From: Streptomyces sp. NBC_00223
GTDB lineage: Bacteria; Actinomycetota; Actinomycetes; Streptomycetales; Streptomycetaceae
Reading direction: 5' to 3'
Assembly: GCF_036199905.1 (NCBI RefSeq)
Contig: NZ_CP108109.1
Span: 3,333,501 to 3,397,500, forward strand
Length of the DNA stretch: 64,000 bases
The notes beneath the pieces were generated by a model. The model made no database searches. It saw nothing but the letters and a program-made list of their open reading frames with translations, and was not told the origin of the DNA. Below, piece after piece: positions 1 to 7,740 of the stretch. A program made the translations under genes and the position numbers. Numbering within the stretch: the first letter of the stretch is position 1; every line of letters begins with the position of its first letter.

Positions 1-249
1 GGTCCCGTGCACACCGGCGACATCGGGCAGGACGCCGGGGCCCGCGCAGGCCCGGGTCTCATGCGCACCGGCGACATCGGGCAGGACGCCGGGGCCGGCG
101 CAAGCCCGGGTCTCATGCGCACCGGCGACATCGGGCAGGACGCCGGGGCCCGCGCAGGCCCGGGTCTCATGCGCACCGGCGACGTCGGGCCGGGCGAATC
201 CGGGGCCGCTCACGAACAGCACGCCGACCGGTCCGGGGTCAGCCGCCAT
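1..249 (-). CDS. Partial unidentified protein with 18-residue repeats (3' end outside window)
   Basis: Minus-strand reading frame that starts at ATG 249 and stays open to the window edge, giving 83 codons. Its start overlaps the stop of the hydrolase gene (239-241) by 11 bp, the coupling expected of a downstream cistron in the same operon. After about 20 residues (MAADPGPVGVLFVSGPGFA) the protein enters an 18-residue unit, seen as DVAGAHETRACAGPGVLP, repeated three times plus a partial copy. The DNA underneath is a 54-bp tandem repeat. I do not recognise the family. The repeat is so regular at DNA level that it may be a recent expansion inside a tailoring or resistance gene of the cluster. 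The opposite strand is also open here but has no gene context. Confidence 0.45.
   Translation of the reverse strand, partial: MAADPGPVGVLFVSGPGFARPDVAGAHETRACAGPGVLPDVAGAHETRACAGPGVLPDVAGAHETRACAGPGVLPDVAGVHGT
7..200. repeat. 54-bp tandem repeat, about 3.5 copies
   Basis: Unit boundaries fall at 7-60, 61-114, 115-168 and a degenerate partial copy from 169. Copies one to three differ at only a few bases. The unit is a multiple of three, so the minus-strand frame (see the partial gene 1-249) gains or loses exactly 18 residues per copy. Confidence 0.9.
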
Positions 250-958
250 CGACGGCCGCATCCACTGCGGGCCGGGCCGCGGGGGCCGGCCGGTGCCGGG
301 CCAGGAAGGGGAGCACCTGGTCGAGGAAGGGGCCGGGCGCCTCCGCGTGCACCCCGTGCCCGGCCGGCACGGTGACGAAGGTCCCGTACGGCAGCAGCTC
401 GGCCATCGCGGCGATCTCGTCCTGCGGCAGGTGGCTGGCCGGACCGCCGCCGATCACCAAGGCGGGTACGGGGGTCGACGCCAGGCCGGCCCGCCAGGCC
501 GGGTCGGGCGCGTTGACCTGCCGGATGATCCGGCCGACGGCCCGCCGGTCGTACGGGCTGGGCGCGTCGGAGGCGGACGGGACCGGGCGGTCCAGCGGGA
601 TCGGCGGCGGGGGCTCCTCCAGCACCATCGCGCGGACCCGGGAGGGCGCGAGCGCGGCCAGCAGGTAGGCGATCACCCCGCCCAGCGAGTGGCCGATCAC
701 GGTGACCTCGGCGAGGCCGGCGTCGTCGAGGTAGCCGAGCACGTCGTCGCGCATCAGCTCGAACGAGTACTCCCGGGACCGGGGGCTGGCGCCGTGGCCG
801 CGCAGGTCGGGGATGTGCAACCGCCAGGACTCCGCCAGCGCGGGCGCGACGCCGTCCCAGTCCTCACCGCTGCCCGTCAGCCCGTGCAGCAGCAGCAGGG
901 GCGGCGCGTCGGACGCCCCGACGACCCGGCCGGCCAGCTCGATCCGGTCACCGCTCAT
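239..958 (-). CDS. Alpha/beta hydrolase (thioesterase-like or esterase)
   Basis: 239-aa alpha/beta-hydrolase-fold protein. The oxyanion strand is LLLLHGLTGSGEDW and the nucleophile elbow is GHSLGG with Ser91. The C-terminal GHGVHAEAP supplies the likely catalytic His. The expected acid after strand 6 is not obvious in the VIGGGPASH segment. No signal peptide, so cytoplasmic. ATG 958 overlaps the stop of the condensation-domain gene by 11 bp, so the two are translationally coupled. In this context it could release or edit a carrier-protein-bound product, as free-standing type II thioesterases do, but sequence alone cannot separate that from a general esterase role. Confidence 0.75.
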   Translation of the reverse strand: MSGDRIELAGRVVGASDAPPLLLLHGLTGSGEDWDGVAPALAESWRLHIPDLRGHGASPRSREYSFELMRDDVLGYLDDAGLAEVTVIGHSLGGVIAYLLAALAPSRVRAMVLEEPPPPIPLDRPVPSASDAPSPYDRRAVGRIIRQVNAPDPAWRAGLASTPVPALVIGGGPASHLPQDEIAAMAELLPYGTFVTVPAGHGVHAEAPGPFLDQVLPFLARHRPAPAARPAVDAAVDGG

Positions 959-2384
959 GGCTCAGCTCCTCCAGGGTGGGGTCGGCGGACGTGGCGGCCA
1001 GCACCAGCAGATCCTCCAGCCGTGCCAGGAAACCGGCCGCGTCCACGCCGGGCAGGAAGCGGCGGTCCTTGCACAGCCGCAGCACACAGCGCGGCCGCAC
1101 GTCGTGGAGGAAGACAAAGAACTTCGAGTCCATCTGGCGCCCGGCGTACGGCAGTTGGCGCAGCTCGGTGTCCGCACGCGCGGCCCGGATCTCGTCGGCG
1201 TCCGGCGGAAGCTCGCCGGGCGGCGCGGTGGTGACACCGCGGCCGGTGATGATGTCGTTGAAGAAGCAGTAGCTGCCGGGGGTGAAGCCGCGGGCGCGGG
1301 CGGCCTCGGCCACCGTCGCCTCGACCTGCCGGGGGTCGGCCTCGCAGGTGCGCAGAGCGCTGAGCGTGGCGGTGGAGACCCGGGCGAGGTAGTCGTCGAA
1401 GCGCCCGGGCGAGGTGTCGGTACGGATCAGCGCGTTCTGGTTGAAGGCGCCGACGAGCTCCTGGTCGTGCGGTTTGAAGCGGGTGGCCGTCAGGCTGCGC
1501 AGCAACGGGTGGTCCTCGCCGGTGAGCCGGGCGAGCAGCAGGCCGATCGAGCCGAGGACGACGGCGGAGGGTCCGACGCCGGACCGCGCCGAGACCCGCT
1601 GGACCGCCGTACCGAGCGCCCGCGAGTCGATCGACGCCCAGGCCAGATCGGCGTCCCGCGGCGTCGGGAGGTGTTCCAGGGTGGCGCGTGATCCGGTCTC
1701 GACGGCGCGCCGCCAGTGCGACAGGGTCCGCCCCGAGCGGGCCAGTCCGGCCTTGGACTCCTCGAAGTCCCTTCGCTCCAGGGGCTGTTGGGCGCGCGGC
1801 GGAAGCTCGGCGGCGGCGCCGTCGCGCAGCAGGGCGTCGAAGTCCCGCAGCACGATACGGAAGCTGCCGCCGTCCACCGCCATGTGCGCGATCACCAGCA
1901 CCACGGCGTGGGCCGTACCGCCGTGGCCGACGACAGCGGCCCGCACCGGCAGTTCCTCGCCCACCGCGAAGGCATGGCCGCCGAGTTCGGCCGCGAGGCG
2001 TTCGGCGGTCAGGTCCGCCTCGGCCGCGGAGCCGGCCTGGTGGACCGGGACGTCCAGCCGGGCCTGCCGGTGGACGTGCTGCTCCAGGACGCCGTCGGTG
2101 TCGGTGTAGGTGCTGCGCAGCGATTCATGACGGAGCATCAGTAACCGCAGGGCGTCCGCCGCGTCCGGCACCGATCTGCCGTCGGGCACCGGGCGGACCG
2201 CCACCTGGTTGAGCGACGCGGTGTCGGGGTGCAGCCAGCGCAGGACGTCCCAGATGGCCACCTGACCCCATGTCATGGCCGCGCTTCCGGCTCGCTCCGC
2301 GTCCGCTGCCACCCGGAGGGATACGGCGGTTTCCACTGATGTGACCCACTTTCGACGAGATGGCGCGAAAGGACTGGGAGTCAC
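948..2384 (-). CDS. Free-standing NRPS condensation-domain protein
   Basis: 478-aa protein consisting of a single condensation domain. The catalytic motif HMAVDG (His167-Asp171) matches HHxxxDG with the first His replaced. The upstream TWGQVAIWDVL segment corresponds to the conserved C1 region. C domains join an acyl or aminoacyl donor on one carrier protein to an amine or other nucleophile. There is no adjoining A or carrier domain, but both occur as separate proteins in the divergent operon. The start is uncertain: GTG 2384 has no good ribosome-binding site. GTG 2336 and ATG 2276 are alternatives, though ATG 2276 would clip the start of the domain. Confidence 0.8.
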   Translation of the reverse strand: MTPSPFAPSRRKWVTSVETAVSLRVAADAERAGSAAMTWGQVAIWDVLRWLHPDTASLNQVAVRPVPDGRSVPDAADALRLLMLRHESLRSTYTDTDGVLEQHVHRQARLDVPVHQAGSAAEADLTAERLAAELGGHAFAVGEELPVRAAVVGHGGTAHAVVLVIAHMAVDGGSFRIVLRDFDALLRDGAAAELPPRAQQPLERRDFEESKAGLARSGRTLSHWRRAVETGSRATLEHLPTPRDADLAWASIDSRALGTAVQRVSARSGVGPSAVVLGSIGLLLARLTGEDHPLLRSLTATRFKPHDQELVGAFNQNALIRTDTSPGRFDDYLARVSTATLSALRTCEADPRQVEATVAEAARARGFTPGSYCFFNDIITGRGVTTAPPGELPPDADEIRAARADTELRQLPYAGRQMDSKFFVFLHDVRPRCVLRLCKDRRFLPGVDAAGFLARLEDLLVLAATSADPTLEELSHER

Positions 2385-2746
2385 GCAAGGAAAGCAGTTG
2401 ATCTACGCAACTGCAAGACTTTTTCACGCGGATTCCACATGACAAGATGGTGGAGATCGTCAAAGCGCGCGCGGTTATGTCGAATGGATGACAGTTCCCC
2501 GAATGCCAACTCCCGCATATATGCACGCTGATCTGCGGTGATGTGATCTTCCCCCGAAGATCGGGCCTCGGACTCCCCCGCTGATGACCGTCTCCCCGGC
2601 AGCGCAAGCTCTTGCGCGCCGATGGGACGGCGGCTAGCGTCCCGCATCGAGCAGCCCCCGGACCGGGGGCACGGCTCCTCGCCGGCCCGTCCCTCACTCG
2701 GGGAAGTCGCTGCCGGCCGTCGCACTCACGGGGGAGGCACTGCCGC
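2385..2746. promoter_or_regulatory. Divergent intergenic region of the biosynthetic cluster
   Basis: 362 bp separating the minus-strand condensation-domain gene from the plus-strand biosynthetic operon. The part from 2390 to 2560 is clearly AT-richer than its surroundings, as expected for back-to-back promoters. A minus-strand 45-codon frame (ATG 2518 to stop 2381) overlaps the condensation gene in ATGA style, but it has no ribosome-binding site and I do not call it a gene. No convincing -35/-10 pair or operator could be fixed by eye. Confidence 0.4.
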
Positions 2747-4321
2747 GTGCAGGAAATCACCGCAACGCACCGCAGACATGTCGTCCGGTCGGCCAACGGT
2801 GACCGGCCCGGACCCTTACCCATCTGGCACCGGCTGGCGGTCACCCCGGCCGCCCCGGTCCGCACCCAACGCCCCCTGCCCGCGCCCGAGGCGCTGCGGC
2901 GGGCCATGGCGGTCGTCGGCCTCGCCACCGGCGGCGCCGCTCCCGGCACCCGGGCGGCGCCCTCGGCCGGCGGCATCTACCCGTACGAACTCCATCTGCT
3001 GGTGCGCGAGAAGGCCGGCCCGCCCGTCCTCTACCGGGTGGACCCGGCGGCCAGGACCATCGAGCTGATACCGGTCGCCGCCGCGACCGTCCCGGGTTCA
3101 GCCACCGGAACCGACCCCGGCCCGGACGACGGCCCCGGCTCCGACTCCGACGACAGCCCCGACCCCGAAGACGGCCCCGACCCCAACGACGGTCCCGACT
3201 CCGGCTACGAGGCGGCGCGCCACGCCGTCCCGGCCCACGGCGCCCTCGTCGTCCTGGCCGCCCGCCCCTGGCTGTCGATGCGCAAGTACGGCGACCGGGG
3301 CTATCTCTACACCCAGTTGGACACCGCGCACGCCGCCGCGGCCCTCGGGCTGGCCGCCGCCGCGCTCGGCGTCCCGCACCAGGTCAGGCAGCGCCCGGAC
3401 ACCCGTCTGTGGCGCGGCCTGCTCGGCGAGGCGCTGGACACGCGCGAGGTGCACTCCACCGTCGTCTTCCGCCTGCCGGCGGCCGGCCCCGCGCCGTGGA
3501 ACTGGGAGCTGTACGAAGCCCCGCTCCCCGCCTCCCGGGCGCCGCAGTGGCTGGAGCGTGCCAACTGGGACGCGCTCGGCCTGCCCGACGACGGCCCCGC
3601 CGCCACCGCCGACGCGACGGCCCTCCCGAGTCCCGACCGGTCCGCGCCGAACCCGCTACCGACACCGGAACCGGCACCGACCCCGGCACCGATACCGACA
3701 CCCGGGGAGTCACGAGAGCCCCGGGCGCCGCTGCCCCCGGTGACCCCGCAGACCATCGCCGCCCGCCGCTCCGCGTCCTCCTTCGTCGGCGCCCCGCTCC
3801 CGCCGGGCGCGCTGCGCCGCGTCCTCGACCGCCTGCGCACCCCGCCCGCCACCGATCTGCCCGCCGACGGAACGCCGTTGGGCGTCACCCTCCTGCTGCT
3901 CGACGACACCGCCGACCCGCAGGCGCCCCCCGGCACCCCGGAGGTCGCCGTACGGCGGTCGGCGCACACCGGCCGCGACCGTATCGAGGACGCCTTCCTG
4001 GGCCAGGCCCAACTGTGCGGCGCCCGCGCCGTCGTCCTCTTCCACGCGCCCTCCGCCGCCTTGACCGACCGGGATGCCGGGCCCTTGCGCGAGGCCGCCT
4101 TCCGGGCCGGTTTCCTCGGGCAGTTGGTGTACCTGGGCGCGACCGAGGCCGACGCCGGGGTGACCGGCGTCGGCGGATTCGACTCCGCGCGCTGGCGGGA
4201 GCTGGCCGGGCTGCCGGCCGGCCACGAGGTGGTCTACCTGGTCGCGCTCGGCACGGCGGGCCACCCGGCCGGCGGCAAACTCGACCGCGCCGAACCCGCC
4301 TACGCCCACGGGGAGAGGTGA
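2747..4321 (+). CDS. Tandem nitroreductase/SagB-like FMN oxidoreductase
   Basis: 524-aa protein from GTG 2747, which has GGGGGAGG nine bases upstream. Two nitroreductase-fold halves are visible. The N-terminal half has PSAGGIYPYELHLL and a GYLYTQLDTAHAAAALGLAA helix. The C-terminal half begins IAARRSASSFVGAPLP and ends with GFLGQLVYLGATEADAG plus VVYLVALGT. SagB/McbC-type enzymes use FMN to oxidise azolines to azoles or otherwise dehydrogenate peptidyl or aminoacyl substrates. An acidic D/G/P-rich insert (3105-3210) interrupts the first half, and a Pro/Thr-rich linker (3630-3715) joins the halves. It is the first gene of the plus-strand operon and overlaps or abuts the next start (GTG 4318 or 4327). 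The substrate is unknown. Confidence 0.75.
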   Translation: MQEITATHRRHVVRSANGDRPGPLPIWHRLAVTPAAPVRTQRPLPAPEALRRAMAVVGLATGGAAPGTRAAPSAGGIYPYELHLLVREKAGPPVLYRVDPAARTIELIPVAAATVPGSATGTDPGPDDGPGSDSDDSPDPEDGPDPNDGPDSGYEAARHAVPAHGALVVLAARPWLSMRKYGDRGYLYTQLDTAHAAAALGLAAAALGVPHQVRQRPDTRLWRGLLGEALDTREVHSTVVFRLPAAGPAPWNWELYEAPLPASRAPQWLERANWDALGLPDDGPAATADATALPSPDRSAPNPLPTPEPAPTPAPIPTPGESREPRAPLPPVTPQTIAARRSASSFVGAPLPPGALRRVLDRLRTPPATDLPADGTPLGVTLLLLDDTADPQAPPGTPEVAVRRSAHTGRDRIEDAFLGQAQLCGARAVVLFHAPSAALTDRDAGPLREAAFRAGFLGQLVYLGATEADAGVTGVGGFDSARWRELAGLPAGHEVVYLVALGTAGHPAGGKLDRAEPAYAHGER

Positions 4322-4326
4322 CGGCC

Positions 4327-5814
4327 GTGCTCGCCGACGTCCTGACCGAACACCTCGGCCGGCACCGGGACCGTACCGCCGTCACGGACCGGCACACCTC
4401 GCTGTCCTACGCCGACCTGCTCCGGGCGGCCGGGCAGGCCGCCGACGAGATCCGCCGGCGCACGGCCGGACGCGACCGGCCCCGGGTGGGGATCACCGCC
4501 CGCAACTCCGCCTCCTACCTGGTCGCGTACGTCGGCGCCGTACTGGCCGGCGCCGTGCCCCTGCTGATCGACGCGGCCACCGGTGACACCGAACTGGCCC
4601 GGCTGGACGAGGACTGCACCCCGGACCTGCTGGTGCACGACCGCGCCCCCGGCCCGGCCGACCTGCCGCTGCCCGGCGCCCCGGGGCTGGCCGTCACCGT
4701 GCGGCCGGAGCGGGCCCGGGCGTACCCGATGCGGGACGACACCGCCGTCTGCCGCTTCACCTCGGGGACCACCGGCAAGCCCAACTGCATCGAGTTCAGC
4801 GGCCGGGCGGTGCACGCCGCCGCCGCCAACTGGGCCGCAGGCACCGGTCTGAGCGGCGAGGACCGGATCATCTGCTTCGCCGGGCTCTCCAACGGGCTGG
4901 CGTTCAACACCTCGCTGCTCGCCGCGTTCCTCACCGGCGCCCGGCTGCACCTGCCGCACGGGCTGCCCACCGCGGGCCGGGTCAGCCGGGAACTGCGCGG
5001 GGCCGGCGCCACCCGGCTGGTGGCCTTCCCCGCCCTGTACGACGCCATCGCCCGCCGGGACGGACCGGACGACGCCTTCGCCGGGATACGGCAGGCGATC
5101 TCCTCGGGCGCGCCGCTCAGCGCGGCGACGGCCGCCCGCTTCCACGAGGTGACCGGCCTGGTCATCGCCGACTACTACGGCATCGCCGAGACCGGCCCGC
5201 TGACCTTCGCCGCCGAACCCGGCCCCGGGGCGGGCCTCGGCTCACCACTGCCGGGCGTCGTCCTGCGCGCCGGCGACGGCGGGGCGCCGGCCGGCGTCCG
5301 GGTGCGCAGCGAGTCGATGGCCTCCCGCTACCTCAACGCGCCCGGTCTGCTGGAGTCCCGGATCGGCGCCGACGGCCTCTACGACACCGGCGACCAGGGC
5401 GTCCTGCGCGACGGCCGGCTGTTCCTGACCGCCCGCAGCACCCGCATGGTGAACGTCGCCGGCCGCAAGATCGACCCGGTCGAAGTGGCAGGCGCGCTGC
5501 GGGAGATCCCCGGTGTGGACGACGCGGTCGTCCTGGAGGCGGTGGACCGGCACGGGCAGACGGCGCTGGGCGCGGTGGTCGCCTCGGCGGTGCTCGACAC
5601 GGCGGCCGTCCGCGCAGCCGCGCGCGACCGGCTCACCGCGCACAAGGTGCCCAGCCTGCTGCGGGTCGTCCCGCGCATCCCGGCCGGGGCCATCGGCAAG
5701 CCCTCCATGGCCGAACTCCGGTCGCTGCTGGGGGAGAAGACCGAGCCGGCGGCCGTACCCGGTACACCTCCCGGTCCGTTCCGTTCCGCCGAGTCACAGG
5801 AGAGGCACGCATGA
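4327..5814 (+). CDS. AMP-forming acyl/aminoacyl adenylating enzyme (stand-alone A domain)
   Basis: 495-aa ANL-superfamily protein that activates a carboxylic or amino acid as the adenylate for loading onto a carrier protein. The P-loop-like A3 motif is FTSGTTGKPN, followed by YYGIAETGP (A5), YDTGDQG (A7), and a C-terminal lysine in IPAGAIGKP (A10). GTG 4327 has GGGGAGAGG about eight bases upstream. GTG 4318 would overlap the previous stop (GTGA) but sits on top of that site. The last codons overlap the carrier-protein start (ATGA at 5811-5814), so load and carrier are made together. The substrate pocket residues are not diagnostic by eye; a proline-like or fatty substrate cannot be excluded. 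Confidence 0.85.
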   Translation: MLADVLTEHLGRHRDRTAVTDRHTSLSYADLLRAAGQAADEIRRRTAGRDRPRVGITARNSASYLVAYVGAVLAGAVPLLIDAATGDTELARLDEDCTPDLLVHDRAPGPADLPLPGAPGLAVTVRPERARAYPMRDDTAVCRFTSGTTGKPNCIEFSGRAVHAAAANWAAGTGLSGEDRIICFAGLSNGLAFNTSLLAAFLTGARLHLPHGLPTAGRVSRELRGAGATRLVAFPALYDAIARRDGPDDAFAGIRQAISSGAPLSAATAARFHEVTGLVIADYYGIAETGPLTFAAEPGPGAGLGSPLPGVVLRAGDGGAPAGVRVRSESMASRYLNAPGLLESRIGADGLYDTGDQGVLRDGRLFLTARSTRMVNVAGRKIDPVEVAGALREIPGVDDAVVLEAVDRHGQTALGAVVASAVLDTAAVRAAARDRLTAHKVPSLLRVVPRIPAGAIGKPSMAELRSLLGEKTEPAAVPGTPPGPFRSAESQERHA

Positions 5815-6080
5815 CCGCCATCGATCCGAAGATGTCCGCGCGCATCCGTCAACTGGTCGTCGAGTCCTGCGAGTCGGAGATCACCGAGGAGGACTTCCAG
5901 GTCTCGGAAGGGGCGCTGTCCGCGCTCAACTACACCTCTCTCGCCTACATCCGGCTGCTGGACGCCATCGAGAACGAGTTCGGCGTCTACATCGACCTGG
6001 AGACCACCGACCCGCGGCTGACCTCGGTGGGCGGCATCACCGAAGTGGTCGCCGAGGAGCTGGCGGCGGCGAATGCGTGA
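5811..6080 (+). CDS. Acyl/peptidyl carrier protein
   Basis: 89-aa acidic helical protein of carrier-protein size. The phosphopantetheine site is Ser43 in NYTSLAYIRLLDAIENEF; the usual Asp before Ser is Thr here. Helix III follows in the VGGITEVVAEEL segment. It overlaps the adenylating-enzyme gene by ATGA and the following dehydrogenase by 8 bp. It is therefore the likely tether for the acid activated by the neighbouring enzyme and for oxidation by the acyl-CoA-dehydrogenase-like and SagB-like enzymes. It would need a phosphopantetheinyl transferase encoded elsewhere, since none is seen in the window. Confidence 0.85.
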   Translation: MTAIDPKMSARIRQLVVESCESEITEEDFQVSEGALSALNYTSLAYIRLLDAIENEFGVYIDLETTDPRLTSVGGITEVVAEELAAANA

Positions 6081-6909
6081 CGGGAGCCGCGACCCCGAGC
6101 CCCTGACCCTGGGCGTGGTCGGCGCAGGACGGCTGGGCTCCGCCGTCCTGCGGGCCGCCGCCGAGCAGTCGGTGCCGGTCCTGCTCACCGCGACCGCGAC
6201 CGACGGCTGGACGGTACGCGAGCGCCCGGACGTCCTGATCGACGCGTCCGCCCCCGCCGCCCTCGACGAGGTCGCCGCGTACTGCCGGACGACCGGCACC
6301 CCGCTGGTGAGCTGTGTCTCCCACACCGCCCCGGCCGCGCTGGACACGCTGGCGGCGCTGGCCGCGCAGGTGCCGGTGCTGTACGCCGTCAACCTGGCCT
6401 TCGGTCACTACCTCCAGGGCCGCTTCATCGAGCTGGCCAGGACGCTGCCGCGGGCCGCCGGCGCCGCCACCGCGGTCGGCGACCGGCACCCGCCGCGCAA
6501 GGCGGCCCGCCCGAGCGCCACCGCCCTCCGGCTGGCCGACCGCTGGTCGGCGCACGGCGCGCCCCGGCCCGAAGTCGCCTTCGTACGCGGCGGCTCCGAG
6601 GTCAGCGACCACGAGATCACCTGGACCTGGCCGGACGGCGAGTCCGTCACCGTCCGGCACTCGGTCACCTCGCTGGCCGCCCCGGCCGGCGCCGCGCTGG
6701 CCGGCGCCCGCTGGATACGGCACCGGCCGCCCGGTCGGTACTCCGTCGACGAGCTGTACGACGAACGTCACGCGGCGGCCGGGGACGTCCCGGGGCCTCC
6801 CACCGGCCGGTGCGCCACGGACGCACCGCGCCCGGCGGCCGGGGACCTCCCGGGGCGCTGGCCCGCGGACTCACCGGATTCCGTCGGGACCACCGGAGCG
6901 CGCACATGA
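6073..6909 (+). CDS. DapB-like NAD(P)-dependent dehydrogenase
   Basis: 278-aa Rossmann protein with GVVGAGRLGSAV at residues 14-25 and a DVLIDASAPAALDE segment, the pattern of dihydrodipicolinate reductase and related imine or aspartate dehydrogenases. The C-terminal half has the DapB-like alpha/beta part (EVSDHEITWTWPDGESVTV). It ends in a low-complexity tail in which a GD(V/L)PG element is repeated. Lysine-biosynthetic DapB is normally encoded elsewhere in Streptomyces, so the operon position argues for a dedicated reductase acting on an imine or keto intermediate. It overlaps the carrier gene by 8 bp and the aldolase by ATGA. Confidence 0.7.
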   Translation: MRDGSRDPEPLTLGVVGAGRLGSAVLRAAAEQSVPVLLTATATDGWTVRERPDVLIDASAPAALDEVAAYCRTTGTPLVSCVSHTAPAALDTLAALAAQVPVLYAVNLAFGHYLQGRFIELARTLPRAAGAATAVGDRHPPRKAARPSATALRLADRWSAHGAPRPEVAFVRGGSEVSDHEITWTWPDGESVTVRHSVTSLAAPAGAALAGARWIRHRPPGRYSVDELYDERHAAAGDVPGPPTGRCATDAPRPAAGDLPGRWPADSPDSVGTTGART

Positions 6910-7634
6910 CCGACCGCCTCGCCGCCCAACTCGCCCTCGGCGCACGGATGCTGTCCCTGGACGGGCACGACGACTTCAACCAGGGCCAGATCTCCGCCCG
7001 CCGGCCCGGCGCCGACGTCTTCCTCATCAAGAACGCGCTGTGCGGCTTCGACGAGGCCACCCCCGACGACGTGGTGACCGCCTCCGTCGACCACACCGCG
7101 CCCGCACCGAAGAGCGCACCACCCGAACTCCCCCTGCACCAGGCGATCTACCGGGCCCGGCCGGATGTGAACGGCATCGTGCACAGCCACGCGCCGTACA
7201 CCCTGGTCTTCGGAGCGACCGACCTCGCGCTGCGTCCGCTGTCGCACGACGGCGCGTACTTCACCGGCTCGACCGCGCTGTTCACCACGACGAGCAACAC
7301 CGTCCTGGACATCGCCACCGGCGACCTCATCGCCAAGGAACTCGCCGGCAACGAAGCCGTCTTCCTGCGCAACCACGGCGGGGTGGTGGTCGGCAAGAGC
7401 GTCCGGCACGCGGCGATCTTCGCGCAGGTGCTGGAGCGGGCCTGCCGGCTGCAACTGCTCGCCGAGACGTCCGGGGCGCCCTACACCTCGTCCACCGCCC
7501 TCGATGTCGCGGCCAAACGGGACTTCATCTACGCCGACCTGTCCGTGCGGTCGTACTGGGACTACGCGGTGCGCCGTGTGGCGCGCCACTGGCCCGAGGC
7601 GGCCGGCTGGCTGTCCGTCCGGCCGGCCTCCTGA
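6906..7634 (+). CDS. Class II aldolase/adducin-family protein
   Basis: 242-aa protein with the zinc-binding signature of the class II aldolase/adducin family. IVHSHAPYTLVF supplies two His and FLRNHGGVVVGKS the third, with an upstream PELPLHQAIYR segment. Members catalyse retro-aldol, epimerase or decarboxylase reactions on hydroxy or keto acids through a metal-bound enediolate. Start ATG 6906 overlaps the preceding stop (ATGA). Within the cluster it could make or cleave a hydroxy amino acid or keto acid unit. The exact reaction cannot be read from the sequence. Confidence 0.8.
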   Translation: MTDRLAAQLALGARMLSLDGHDDFNQGQISARRPGADVFLIKNALCGFDEATPDDVVTASVDHTAPAPKSAPPELPLHQAIYRARPDVNGIVHSHAPYTLVFGATDLALRPLSHDGAYFTGSTALFTTTSNTVLDIATGDLIAKELAGNEAVFLRNHGGVVVGKSVRHAAIFAQVLERACRLQLLAETSGAPYTSSTALDVAAKRDFIYADLSVRSYWDYAVRRVARHWPEAAGWLSVRPAS

Positions 7635-7740
7635 CAGGGGGCCGCCCGCGCACCCCCGAACCGGGCCGCGAGGCCGGAACCCGGGCCGGCAGACCGGAAG
7701 GCAAGAACCAGGCCGTCACCCGGCCGAAAGGAAGGCCCGT

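Noticed and set aside
7..375. Plus-strand repeat-containing 122-codon frame at the window start
   Set aside because: The opposite frame is coupled to the hydrolase operon; the plus frame has no upstream site and runs antisense into the hydrolase gene.
2381..2518. 45-codon minus-strand frame overlapping the condensation gene start
   Set aside because: No ribosome-binding site and no recognisable peptide features; it lies in the presumed divergent promoter region.
6073..6909. Housekeeping dapB of lysine biosynthesis
   Set aside because: Embedded with overlapping ends in a secondary-metabolite-like operon and carrying an unusual C-terminal tail; only DapB-like is claimed.
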